A stretch of DNA of 64,000 bases, taken from contig NC_014804.1 of the NCBI RefSeq assembly GCF_000151105.2, positions 1,116,001 through 1,180,000 of the forward strand, read 5' to 3'. How positions within the stretch are numbered: the first letter of the stretch is position 1; every line of letters begins with the position of its first letter. Below are positions 45,883 through 54,097 of this stretch, piece by piece. The DNA comes from Thermococcus barophilus MP. GTDB lineage: Archaea; Methanobacteriota_B; Thermococci; Thermococcales; Thermococcaceae. The notes beneath the pieces were generated by a model. The model searched no databases and had not been told where the DNA came from. It saw only the letters and a program-made list of their open reading frames with translations. Both the position numbers and the translations under genes were made by a program.

Positions 45883-46593
45883 TCAATCTTCCAAGATGAA
45901 GCGGGCAATTTTTTTGCTGATAACCTCTAAAATTGCCTCACCCTTCTCTTTTGTTGCACCTCTTGGATCATCATTTACGCCATTTGGAAACAGTTCAAGA
46001 GCTATATCCTTTCTAATTTTTCTGACTTTTGAAGTTCTCTTTTCGCCTTCAGCTTTTTCCATTTTAACTAATTCCGGCTTTATTGCCAGAATAACGGATG
46101 TCTCGTCTTCTCCAGCATGACCTTGAGAAGAGCATATGCTCAGAATGTCTTCCCTAAAGTCAATCCACCAGTTTATCAGCCACACTTCAACATTGTATCT
46201 CCTGGCAACCTCTTCAGCAGCTTCAACAAGCGGATAATAGTTTCCACCATGCCCATTTAGCAAGATGATTTTTCTGAAACCTTCTTCTGCAAATTCTGCC
46301 ATAACGTCTCTAACGTATCTCCTCAGGGTGTCTGCTTTAACGTTTATAGTTCCTGGAAAGACATCGAGAACAAAACTATGCCCATACCAGATTGGAGGTG
46401 CAATTAGGATTTCTTTTCCTTTCTCCCTCAGCTTAGCTTCAACCCTCTTTGCTATTTCAACTGGAGCAAAGACATCAGTGCCAAGAGGCAAATGCTTTCC
46501 ATGAGCCTCAACACTCCCAATCGGCAGAATTACAGTGTCGATTTTCTTCTTGATCTCATTAAATTCATCCCATGTCAAATTTTCCATGTACAT
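45883..46593 (-). CDS. creatininase-family amidohydrolase (ArfB/creatinine amidohydrolase fold)
   Basis: 236 residues. ILPIGSVEAHGKHLPLGTD (about 22-40) with its Glu and two His metal ligands, LNGHGGNYYPL (about 110) and GHAGEDETSVIL (about 160) form the creatininase metal site. In archaea, relatives deformylate the riboflavin/F420 precursor (ArfB), but other reactions are possible. Here it is next to a glycosyltransferase on the same strand, so the substrate is open. GAGGGGGATT precedes the ATG. Confidence 0.82.
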   Translation of the reverse strand: MYMENLTWDEFNEIKKKIDTVILPIGSVEAHGKHLPLGTDVFAPVEIAKRVEAKLREKGKEILIAPPIWYGHSFVLDVFPGTINVKADTLRRYVRDVMAEFAEEGFRKIILLNGHGGNYYPLVEAAEEVARRYNVEVWLINWWIDFREDILSICSSQGHAGEDETSVILAIKPELVKMEKAEGEKRTSKVRKIRKDIALELFPNGVNDDPRGATKEKGEAILEVISKKIARFILED

Positions 46594-46604
46594 TTTAATC
46601 CCCC

Positions 46605-47741
46605 TCAGATTTTTGACAGAATATCCTCATAAGTTTTTTCAATCTGCTTCGCAACCTTGTCCCAGGAATACCTTTCCTCCACAGCTCTCCTTCCGTTATT
46701 CCCAAACCATTCTCTAAGATTATCATCAAGGAGAAGCTTTTGAATGGCCTTTCTCAGCTCAAGTTCATTACCCGGAGGGACCAAAAGCCCACTTTCACTC
46801 TCTCTCACAATTTCAGGAATTCCCCCTACATCTGTTGCGATAACCGGCAAACCCGATGCCATTGCCTCCAAGATCACAATTCCAAATGCCTCGGCTGTTA
46901 TTGAGGGAAGAACAAAAACATCTGCCATCCCAAAAATCTTTGGTAACATCTTGCTATCTACGTATCCCAAAAACCTAACCCTATCCTCAATCCTCAAGAA
47001 CTTTGCTTGTGCTCTTAAGAATGGAAGCATTTCTCCAGAGCCCACCATGACCAAAGTTGCATCTTCAATTTCCGAGAAGGCATTGAGAAGAACGTGGGGA
47101 CCTTTTCGATAGCTCATCCTGCTTACATACAGCACAACCTTGTTATCAATCCCAAATTCAGCTTTAATCCTCTCTTTATCCCATTTTGGTGTAAAAAGCT
47201 TATCATCAACGCCGTTTGGAATGATCTCTATTGGAGTATCCGTGAAATGCTCTATAAATGCTTTGGCAGCCTTGCTAACTGCAATTATCTTATGGGGATA
47301 CTTCAGATAATTGCTGAACATGGGGAACGTTAAGCCCAAAGCCTCCCAGAGCTTTGATTCATGGGCAAAGGAAATACTGTGGGTTGTTAGGAGGGTTGCC
47401 TTTCCCATCTCTCTCCCAGCTTTTGCCGCTTTTAATGCCAGTGGTGTAAATGCATGATGGGAGTGAACAACGTCAAACTCTTTTAGAAATTCATTGAGCT
47501 CCCTTGTTGATTTCAGACTGTATGTGATATTCACCTCAAGAATTGGGCTCACTACGCCGGGGATTTTTATGAGTCTAATTCCCTTTTCTTCCAGCTCAGT
47601 TTCTTTTCCTGTCTCTCTGTTGTTTGTAATAATCGCAACCTCATGTCCCATTTCTCTAAGCTTTAATGCCAGATGGTGCATATGGCTTGCAACGCCGCCG
47701 ATTTTTGGATAATACCAATCGCTAACAAGAGCTATCCTCAT
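46605..47741 (-). CDS. GT4-family glycosyltransferase
   Basis: 378 residues in two Rossmann domains. DWYYPKIGGVASHMHHLA (about 9-26) is the acceptor-side start, IIPNGVDDKLF (about 195), YVSRMSYRKGPHVLLNAF (about 226) and the EX7E motif AEAFGIVILEAMASGLPVIATD with GGIPEI (about 300) bind the sugar nucleotide. It is probably a cytoplasmic retaining hexosyltransferase. It overlaps the LPG_synthase_TM-type gene by 4 nt, so they are coupled. The sugar acceptor is unknown; the neighbours suggest a lipid. Confidence 0.88.
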   Translation of the reverse strand: MRIALVSDWYYPKIGGVASHMHHLALKLREMGHEVAIITNNRETGKETELEEKGIRLIKIPGVVSPILEVNITYSLKSTRELNEFLKEFDVVHSHHAFTPLALKAAKAGREMGKATLLTTHSISFAHESKLWEALGLTFPMFSNYLKYPHKIIAVSKAAKAFIEHFTDTPIEIIPNGVDDKLFTPKWDKERIKAEFGIDNKVVLYVSRMSYRKGPHVLLNAFSEIEDATLVMVGSGEMLPFLRAQAKFLRIEDRVRFLGYVDSKMLPKIFGMADVFVLPSITAEAFGIVILEAMASGLPVIATDVGGIPEIVRESESGLLVPPGNELELRKAIQKLLLDDNLREWFGNNGRRAVEERYSWDKVAKQIEKTYEDILSKI

Positions 47742-48643
47742 TTCTTATCACCCTCACCCAAAGCCCCGTAAAACACCACTGCACCTATTATCGAGTACAT
47801 GTACTGAAAAAGAAATTTATAAATAAATGCGGTTATTGTTGCCTTAGTGGAAGCCCCGATTCCAAGAACAAGCCCAAACTCATTTGCTCCAAAGCCTGCG
47901 GGAATGCCGCTGACGGAAGCAAAGAGGATGCTCATCAGGAACCCATATAAAGCCTGCTTCACTGAAATTTCTAAATTGAACGCTTTTCCAACTGTGATAA
48001 TACCAAAAACCTGGAGGAAAATTATCACTGCAGAGAGCAGAAAAGATATCAGAAGAACCACTCTGTTCTCTTTTGCTTCACTCCATCCCATATGTATCCG
48101 CTCTAAATAACTTCTCAGAGTCAGGATTAATCCTTTAATTCCGACACTTTCCCAAAACTTCAGCAGGGAATCAAGAACTTGGTATATACCCTTTTCATAA
48201 ATGAGAGCAACCAAAATAAGAATCAATCCGAAAATTCCAACCTTTGTAAAGCCAACAAAAATAAGTGCAAATGAAAGGACCACCAAAAATTCTGTGCTCA
48301 GCCCAATTACAAGAGAAGAGAGAGCTTTGAAATAATCTCCCCCAACGAGTTTAACTTTTGCCATATGACCCACACTTGGGGGGAGGATAGTTATTAAGTA
48401 ATAACCACTCAAGAAAGCTTTAAGTGTTTTCTTAAAATTCGTTCCTTGAACCTCCCTTAAAAACAAGTACCATCTGAGAGACGATAAAAGCAGGGTAAAA
48501 ACCGAAAGCACAAGCGCCATGAGAATATACTTACAGGAAGCAGCTTTTAGAGCTAACCCAAGCTCACTGACATTGATGTTTTTGTATAGGTATGCGAGTG
48601 AAATTAAGAGAGCAATTAGAGTAAACACCCGGCTCTTATTCAT
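47738..48643 (-). CDS. LPG_synthase_TM/AglD-like (UPF0104) integral membrane protein
   Basis: 301 residues with about eight hydrophobic spans (for example YILMALVLSVFTLLLSSLRW, LVIGLSTEFLVVLSFALIFV, VVLLISFLLSAVIIFLQVFG). Its GYYLITILPPSVGHMAKV and GIPAGFGANEFG loops match the lysylphosphatidylglycerol synthase membrane-region family, members of which move or modify lipids or accompany glycosyltransferases (AglD type). It is coupled with the GT4 gene downstream and starts 2 nt after the UbiA gene. A lipid-sugar transfer or flipping role is inferred. Confidence 0.8.
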   Translation of the reverse strand: MNKSRVFTLIALLISLAYLYKNINVSELGLALKAASCKYILMALVLSVFTLLLSSLRWYLFLREVQGTNFKKTLKAFLSGYYLITILPPSVGHMAKVKLVGGDYFKALSSLVIGLSTEFLVVLSFALIFVGFTKVGIFGLILILVALIYEKGIYQVLDSLLKFWESVGIKGLILTLRSYLERIHMGWSEAKENRVVLLISFLLSAVIIFLQVFGIITVGKAFNLEISVKQALYGFLMSILFASVSGIPAGFGANEFGLVLGIGASTKATITAFIYKFLFQYMYSIIGAVVFYGALGEGDKK

Positions 48644-48644
48644 A

Positions 48645-49439
48645 TTACGCACCCAGTAATACCCTTAAAGCATGCAGAGCTAAAAGAAAAATTACAACTG
48701 CATCAAGGGTTCTATAATTTGCCCTAACACCCACAATCATGATGCCAAATGCCCCAAAGGGAATATTTAGGGCAGCTAAGAGCAGGGCTATTGAGATACC
48801 TGAAAATACCACAACAAGCTTTTCTGATAAAGCTTTGCCGATGACAATTGGGGTCGTTTTTAAATTTGCCGCTAAGTCACTTTCATAGTCTTCAAGATGA
48901 TTTCTCAGCTCCATCGCAAACGAATAAAGTAGAAGAGCCAAACCGATCACGATTTCATATTTTGTTAGAACCCCGTCAAAAAATGCGCCATAGAAGAATG
49001 GCATCGCTCCGAAGAATATTCCGTGAGACACTACATCTAACACAGGCAGTGCTTTAAGTCTTGGTGGTGCTGAGTAGAGAGTAGCTAATAGCACCATTGA
49101 GACATAAATCAAAAGTTCTTCGCGCCCAAGGAAAGCCGCAAATAGTATCCCCAAAAACCCAATTACAGCTGAAGATATGATCCCATTTTTAAAGGTAAGC
49201 TCTCCATTAGCAATTGGGTTTTTATCTCTCTTCTGAGGATTCACTAAATCGGTGTCTACATCGAAGCAGTTATTGATGGCAAAGGCATATGCAACATACA
49301 GTATCAGGGATATTAAAACCAATACAGCATCTTTGAAATCAGGGTTATACTTGAAGCTTATCACCAATCCAAGCAACCCCATCCCTATGAAAGATTTACC
49401 GTCGATTATCCTGGTGTTTTTTATCATGGCTCGTAACAT
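48645..49439 (-). CDS. UbiA-family prenyltransferase
   Basis: 264 residues, about eight membrane spans. Motif 1 INNCFDVDTDLVNPQKRDKN (about 57-76) and motif 2 NHLEDYESDLAAN (about 180-192) hold the Asp residues that bind Mg-polyprenyl diphosphate. UbiA enzymes join prenyl groups to aromatics, sugars or glycerol lipids. The dedicated archaeal digeranylgeranylglyceryl phosphate synthase is one class, but the linkage to a glycosyltransferase and a flippase-like protein suggests a different acceptor. The ATG at 49439 follows GGTGAGTGT. Confidence 0.87.
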   Translation of the reverse strand: MLRAMIKNTRIIDGKSFIGMGLLGLVISFKYNPDFKDAVLVLISLILYVAYAFAINNCFDVDTDLVNPQKRDKNPIANGELTFKNGIISSAVIGFLGILFAAFLGREELLIYVSMVLLATLYSAPPRLKALPVLDVVSHGIFFGAMPFFYGAFFDGVLTKYEIVIGLALLLYSFAMELRNHLEDYESDLAANLKTTPIVIGKALSEKLVVVFSGISIALLLAALNIPFGAFGIMIVGVRANYRTLDAVVIFLLALHALRVLLGA

Positions 49440-49530
49440 ACACTCACCATCAGACATGCCTCAAAAATGCTTATAAGTATTTCCACCAAATTGTGAATAG
49501 GTATGAAGAAAAAGTTTCATAGTGATTGAG

Positions 49531-49854
49531 ATGGAAGAAATGTTGAAAGCCTTCACAAACACACTTGAAAAATTCAAGCTCACCCGTTCGGAAATTAGAA
49601 TATACTCCCTCCTCCTAAAAGAGCAGTTGACACCAAGGCAGATAGCGAAAAAGCTTGGTTTGTCCGAAAGAATCGTCAGGGAAAAGCTTCAGCATCTCCT
49701 TGAGCTTGGACTGGTGGAAAGAGAGCTTATAAGCAGGGGATGGATTGGATACCTATACAAAGCAAAGGCACCAAATGAGGCTCTTGATTCTCTCCTTTCT
49801 AAAATGGAAGAGCTGATAAAAAGTCTTAAAAAAGAAGCTAATAGGATGATCTAA
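49531..49854 (+). CDS. TrmB/ArsR-like winged-helix regulator (short)
   Basis: 107 residues. [20 protein letters not shown] and [20 protein letters not shown] (about 18-57) form a winged helix of the TrmB/MarR type, with a wing [18 protein letters not shown] and a C-terminal dimerisation helix. No sugar-binding domain is attached. It is divergent from ubiA by about 90 nt, so it may control the lipid-glycan cluster. The ATG at 49531 follows AGTGATTGAG. Confidence 0.75.
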   Translation: MEEMLKAFTNTLEKFKLTRSEIRIYSLLLKEQLTPRQIAKKLGLSERIVREKLQHLLELGLVERELISRGWIGYLYKAKAPNEALDSLLSKMEELIKSLKKEANRMI

Positions 49855-50687
49855 AGCTTGAGCTTTCCTTCAAGAAGTTCTTTAACATATTTTGGCATTT
49901 GGAACAAGGTTTCATGCCTTTCTGGGTCATAGTAAACAAGCTCAAGCTCTTTCGCCCTATTCATATCTATTTTTTCAAAGTCAATGCTGCCTTTAATTCC
50001 AACTAAGAAGCTCCACGGGGAGGCATAACCTATAACTGGAAAGCTGAAATAATAAACCCTATCAAACACACTCTTCATGGCACTGTAGGCATCCAAAAGC
50101 TCATTTGTAAAGAGATAAACGCTACCTGATTGAGTTATTAGTATTCCTTCAGAATTCAGCACTTCGTACGCATGTCTGTAGAATTCTTCGCTGAAGAGCT
50201 GTTTTGCTGGCCCAACTGGATCAGTTGAATCAATTATTATCACATCAAACTTTTCTTCTGCTCTTTTGATGTACTCAACTCCATCACCAATGACAACCTC
50301 TGCCCTTGGGTCATCAAATGCTCCTCTATCAATGCCGAGATAAATCTTTGAAATCTCAACAACCATTTCGTCGATTTCAACCATAATGGCTTTTTCAACA
50401 GTTTTGTGCTTTAAGACCTCTCTCAAGGTTCCCCCATCGCCACCTCCAATGATAAGAACTTTCCTTGGGTTGGGATGAGCGAGCATTACGGGATGAACAA
50501 GCGGCTCATGATAGCTCTCCTCTCCCTGCTCCACAAGCTGGACTGTTCCTTCCAAAACCAAAAGCTTCCCAAATCCTTCAGTTTCATAAATCTCAATTCT
50601 CTGATATGAGCTCTGGGTCTCAAACAGTTTCTCCTTGATTTTGAATGCAACTCCGTAACCTCTTGGGTACCATTCTATGAAATGCAT
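49851..50687 (-). CDS. speE: polyamine aminopropyltransferase (spermidine synthase family)
   Basis: 278 residues. [18 protein letters not shown] (about 77-94) is the decarboxylated-SAM site, [10 protein letters not shown] the ribose-binding acid, and [16 protein letters not shown] (about 150) carries the catalytic Asp. In Thermococcus this enzyme aminopropylates agmatine to N1-aminopropylagmatine on the way to spermidine and longer polyamines. Four nt of 3' overlap with the convergent HTH gene. GGTGAGTCCAG precedes the ATG. Confidence 0.94.
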   Translation of the reverse strand: MHFIEWYPRGYGVAFKIKEKLFETQSSYQRIEIYETEGFGKLLVLEGTVQLVEQGEESYHEPLVHPVMLAHPNPRKVLIIGGGDGGTLREVLKHKTVEKAIMVEIDEMVVEISKIYLGIDRGAFDDPRAEVVIGDGVEYIKRAEEKFDVIIIDSTDPVGPAKQLFSEEFYRHAYEVLNSEGILITQSGSVYLFTNELLDAYSAMKSVFDRVYYFSFPVIGYASPWSFLVGIKGSIDFEKIDMNRAKELELVYYDPERHETLFQMPKYVKELLEGKLKL

Positions 50688-50796
50688 CTGGACTCACCTG
50701 ATAACATATCCTTGGGGTTTAGTTTTAAAGTTAATGACAACAATCAAGGTTAAGATTATAAATCTCCCCTTCTTGTAAAGATATAAGTGAGCAACA

Positions 50797-51288
50797 ATGA
50801 CAGAGATGAGCTTTCGAAAGCAGTTATTCAAGGCAATAAAGGAACTTAAAAATGAGCTTGAAGAGCTTGGGAGATATGGAACACCATATTTAATAGGAGA
50901 GATAAAAAAGGATAACGGTAAATGGGAAGTTCATTTGGCAGTCTCTGTAATTGAAGAGGAAATAGAAGAATTCTCAATAGAAGAAAATGAAACTCTTATG
51001 TTTATTTGCCCGGTAAGGGATACTCGGCCATATAAGGTGTACATGGATGTTATATCCCTTATATCTAACAAGAGGCTACAACAAGAAATCAAGCCTGGAA
51101 GTGTAATAAAGGGAAACCCACGGAGAGCTTTAAAAAGAATGGGGTTCGAAATTCTGTGGATGCATTCTCAGAACACATCTGAAGGAGCCTATATCACAGT
51201 ATGGGCCTCTAAAAGGGGAAACAAGTACACGATAACCATGAAGGTTGTAGGAGAGGAAGCCAAAATAATAGAGGTAAAAAAGATTTAA
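50797..51288 (+). CDS. hypothetical protein, helical N-terminus and beta-rich C-terminus
   Basis: 163 residues. A charged helix (RKQLFKAIKELKNELEELG) is followed by alternating strands (PYLIGEIKKDNGKWEVHLAVS, ETLMFICPVRDT, YTITMKVVGEEAKIIEV). I recognise no domain. A TATA element GATTATAAATC (about 50753-50763) lies about 40 nt upstream. The 3' end overlaps speD by 4 nt in the opposite sense. Confidence 0.55.
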   Translation: MTEMSFRKQLFKAIKELKNELEELGRYGTPYLIGEIKKDNGKWEVHLAVSVIEEEIEEFSIEENETLMFICPVRDTRPYKVYMDVISLISNKRLQQEIKPGSVIKGNPRRALKRMGFEILWMHSQNTSEGAYITVWASKRGNKYTITMKVVGEEAKIIEVKKI

Positions 51289-51659
51289 TCCTCAAAAAGC
51301 AAACCTCTATCAAGTTTAACAATTGTTGGTCTTTTGCATTTAAGTGCCCTAATTATATATTCACTTGCCTTTAATGGCATCGTGTGATCTCCACAAGTAT
51401 AAACATCAACTGCTGCGTAACCGTGCTCTGGCCATGTATGAATTGCAATGTGGCTTTCAGAAACCACAACGACACCAGAAACGCCCTGGGGAGAAAACTT
51501 ATGAAAGCGCTTATCTATAATTGTGGCATTAGCTATCTCAGCCGCCTTAGTCAAGATTTCTTCTATCCTCTCTATATCGTCCAAGATTTGTGGATCGCAT
51601 TCGTATAAATCCAAGACAACATGCATTCCAATTGGGTTGTCCACAGTGACTTGGGTCAT
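51285..51659 (-). CDS. speD: S-adenosylmethionine decarboxylase proenzyme (pyruvoyl, archaeal class)
   Basis: 124 residues. VVVVSESHIAIHTWPEHGYA (about 64-83): autocatalytic cleavage before the Ser in VSES yields the pyruvoyl group, with the His in ESHIAIHTWPE aiding. DVYTCG provides the catalytic Cys. It makes decarboxylated SAM, the aminopropyl donor for speE. The ATG at 51659 follows GGGGGGTGAG. It lies 45 nt after pdaD on the same strand. Confidence 0.93.
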   Translation of the reverse strand: MTQVTVDNPIGMHVVLDLYECDPQILDDIERIEEILTKAAEIANATIIDKRFHKFSPQGVSGVVVVSESHIAIHTWPEHGYAAVDVYTCGDHTMPLKASEYIIRALKCKRPTIVKLDRGLLFED

Positions 51660-51704
51660 CACACTCACCCCCCTCCATTCCCGCTTCACCTCCTCACACT
51701 TGGA

Positions 51705-52178
51705 TCAGTAAGGGAACATAACCACAGCGGCAACAGCGGCGGCAGGCTTATTCTTCACCGTTATTTCTGCTGCTGCTACTTTGAATTCCTTGAGTTTCCA
51801 CCCTCTGATTCTAAAGCCTTCTTCCACCATTCTCTTGACCATCTCTGTTGCTTCCTCTTTTGTGCAGTATCCGCTGTACTCATATATGAGCCCTCCTTGG
51901 TTCCCCTCACTTATTCCAACACCCAACGCTGCACTTATTGTTGTTCCTGGTTCGTCACTCTCGATGTGAGCATAGACTGTAGGAAGGAGCATTCCAATTG
52001 GGATCTCTGGGACTTTCTCAATCCACTCTATATGCGATGGAATAACACTGCTGAGCTTTACAAGATTAACATTTCCAATTCCCATCTTAAGCAGGGCATT
52101 ATCAAAGGCATTCAGTTTGGTCCCACCTTCAGCACTCGCAGCAAGCATAATCGCTTTTTTTGGAGTTGTCCAGCTCAT
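51705..52178 (-). CDS. pdaD: pyruvoyl-dependent arginine decarboxylase proenzyme
   Basis: 157 residues. KLSSVIPSHIEWI (about 41-53): cleavage between the two serines forms the pyruvoyl cofactor. AEGGTKLNAFDNALL at the start and IYEYSGYCTKEEATEM later are family features. It decarboxylates arginine to agmatine, the first step of archaeal polyamine synthesis. The ATG at 52178 follows GGGGGTAAAG. It is upstream of speD, so the two pyruvoyl enzymes and speE form one pathway region. Confidence 0.94.
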   Translation of the reverse strand: MSWTTPKKAIMLAASAEGGTKLNAFDNALLKMGIGNVNLVKLSSVIPSHIEWIEKVPEIPIGMLLPTVYAHIESDEPGTTISAALGVGISEGNQGGLIYEYSGYCTKEEATEMVKRMVEEGFRIRGWKLKEFKVAAAEITVKNKPAAAVAAVVMFPY

Positions 52179-52403
52179 CTCTCTTTACCCCCAATTTTGA
52201 CTATTATTAACAACTCAATTCCAATTTTAATAAAAATTACTGGAAAATTTTAAGTTCAATTAAACCATACTTGATGGTTTGCTTATAAGCATTTCGCTTT
52301 CAGGCAGAATTTGAAATAACCCATTAATAACCGATCACTCCAAAAATGGTCTAAAATAAGCAGTTAAAAACAAAAACAAACCTTCAAAAATCAGTTTTCA
52401 TGC
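52179..52403. promoter_or_regulatory. AT-rich region upstream of pdaD
   Basis: A 225-nt gap with no gene. On the minus strand AATTTTTATTAAAA (about 52221-52234) may hold the pdaD promoter. A single GTTAAAAAC (52361-52369) fits the short SurR core but lacks the extension, and lies far from any start. Confidence 0.35.
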
Positions 52404-53552
52404 TCACATTTCATTATTGTTTATATGGGAGATAATCCTACCAATTGTCGCTGAGACAAAAATACCCATTATGCTGGCAAGGGATGCAAGTGCATACATG
52501 TGCTGGCTTAAAACTCCATAGGTATATCCAATTTCTCCAACTAAAAGTCCCAAAACACCAAAGCTGGCAATTCCTGCTCCTCTTGCTAAGGATGTCTTGA
52601 GGTCATGCTCCCAAACGAGAACTGTCGTAAGAAGAACCCTAACCAAGTAAATCACCACAAAGAAGTATACAACCTCAAGAGAGAACTCTGTTTCAAAGTT
52701 TATTCCCCTCCAAGCGAAGAAAATTGGTGCAAATATTCCGTATGTGACCCCGGATATTATGGTGTAAAGCCTTTCATACTGTTTTGTACCAACTAAGTCG
52801 CTGTGCAGGATAAGACCCACCAGAAATGCCCCAATACTGAAATGAAGACCTATCTGTTCGCTGATTAATGCAAGAGATGTTGCAAGAATCATGACTATTC
52901 CAAAAACAGCCTCATCGCTTTTCAATCTTCTCAACGCTCGTATTATCCAGACTTTATGCTGAATCCCGATAAAATAGTTTAGTCCAAGCACGGTTCCCAA
53001 GAACACTATGTCCTTAACAAACTCAAAAAACAGTTCCATATAGCTTAAATGGTGAAGCTCAAAATTTATCAAGAGGTAAAGAATAACAAGACTTCCAACT
53101 TCACTTATAACGGCATATGAAAGTGCAACATGGAGAAAATCGTGGCCAAAGAATCTCGTAAATCTTATTACAATTGGGGCAGATGCGACGGCAAGTATCG
53201 ATGCCACTATGAGATTGTCCGTAGAAAATCGGTAGTTTGTGAATGGCAGGGTTAGAAATAGCATCACTACATACGTCGCAACATACATTGGCAGGCTCTT
53301 TCTCCCTCCAAGGTGAATCTCCTCAGGAGTTAGCTCAAGACCCGCATAGATCATAAGAAAAAATATGCCAAGCTCTGCAAGGAGCGCCATTTCTTCCCTT
53401 GGAAGATTCTTTAAAAGCACTCCAAGTAACAATCCTGCACTTATTTCACCAAGAAATCCTGGATATCCTAATCTCTCAAAAATCTCAGCCAGAATCCTTG
53501 CCACTGCGATGATTATAAAAACATATCCTATAACATCCACGCGAATCCCCAT
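52404..53552 (-). CDS. CPA2-family Na+/H+ or K+/H+ antiporter (KefB/NapA-like membrane domain)
   Basis: 382 residues, about 12 spans. GYPGFLGEISAGLLLGVLL (about 29-47), AELGIFFLMIYAGLELTPEEI and ILAVASAPIVIRFTRFF, with SIGAFLVGLIL in the later core, match the monovalent cation:proton antiporter-2 family. It has no C-terminal TrkA domain. The ion is not determinable. GGGG precedes the ATG weakly. It is divergent from the AbrB-ACT gene. Confidence 0.86.
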   Translation of the reverse strand: MGIRVDVIGYVFIIIAVARILAEIFERLGYPGFLGEISAGLLLGVLLKNLPREEMALLAELGIFFLMIYAGLELTPEEIHLGGRKSLPMYVATYVVMLFLTLPFTNYRFSTDNLIVASILAVASAPIVIRFTRFFGHDFLHVALSYAVISEVGSLVILYLLINFELHHLSYMELFFEFVKDIVFLGTVLGLNYFIGIQHKVWIIRALRRLKSDEAVFGIVMILATSLALISEQIGLHFSIGAFLVGLILHSDLVGTKQYERLYTIISGVTYGIFAPIFFAWRGINFETEFSLEVVYFFVVIYLVRVLLTTVLVWEHDLKTSLARGAGIASFGVLGLLVGEIGYTYGVLSQHMYALASLASIMGIFVSATIGRIISHINNNEM

Positions 53553-53689
53553 TTAGTTATAAAGGACATTATTTAAAAATTTTCGGAAAATTTCAAAGGG
53601 GTAGAATTAATTTTAGATTCAATGTTAAACTTTCGAACATTAATTCGCAAAGTTTATTATTGTTGTATCCTAACATGCTCTGATGAACC

Positions 53690-54097
53690 ATGAGACACTA
53701 TGAAATTGTTAGAATAAAAGAAAATGGGAAGGTCGAGATACCATTAGAATTCGCATATGAGATTGGGCTATTGAAGGATGCTTATTTCTTAGTTGAAATT
53801 GATACTGATTTAAAAGAACTGCATCTGGAGATGGTTGCCCTTCCTGGCAAGAAGCTTGTTGAAATTGAGCTTGTAGTTGAGGACAAGCCGGGAGTTCTTG
53901 CGAAGATAAGCGGAGTTCTCGGGCGAAATCGGGTGAACATTCTCTTCAGTGAAGCAGAGGAACTTGAGGGAATCGGGCTTGCTGCAATTGTAACCGTTGT
54001 AGATGTTAGTGAAGCAAAAATCAGCATTGAGGAACTCAAAGATGAACTGGAAAACATTGAGGAAGTGAAAGAGATAACACTAAAAATTCTGGAGTAG
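53690..54097 (+). CDS. AbrB/SpoVT-like DNA-binding domain fused to an ACT domain
   Basis: 135 residues. The first 50 (YEIVRIKENGKVEIPLEFA, EIGLLKDAYFLVEID) look like a SpoVT/AbrB swapped-hairpin. The rest (VEIELVVEDKPGVLAKISGV, NILFSEAEELEGIGLAAIVTVVDV) is an ACT domain, which usually senses amino acids. Such fusions act as small effector-sensing regulators. Its 3' end overlaps mrpD by 18 nt in the opposite sense. It is divergent from the antiporter gene, a possible target. Confidence 0.7.
   Translation: MRHYEIVRIKENGKVEIPLEFAYEIGLLKDAYFLVEIDTDLKELHLEMVALPGKKLVEIELVVEDKPGVLAKISGVLGRNRVNILFSEAEELEGIGLAAIVTVVDVSEAKISIEELKDELENIEEVKEITLKILE

Noticed and set aside
52361-52369. SurR core GTTAAAAAC upstream of pdaD
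   Set aside because: The extension (n5GTT) is missing and it is about 180 nt from the pdaD start and at the 3' side of the antiporter gene, so chance is likely.
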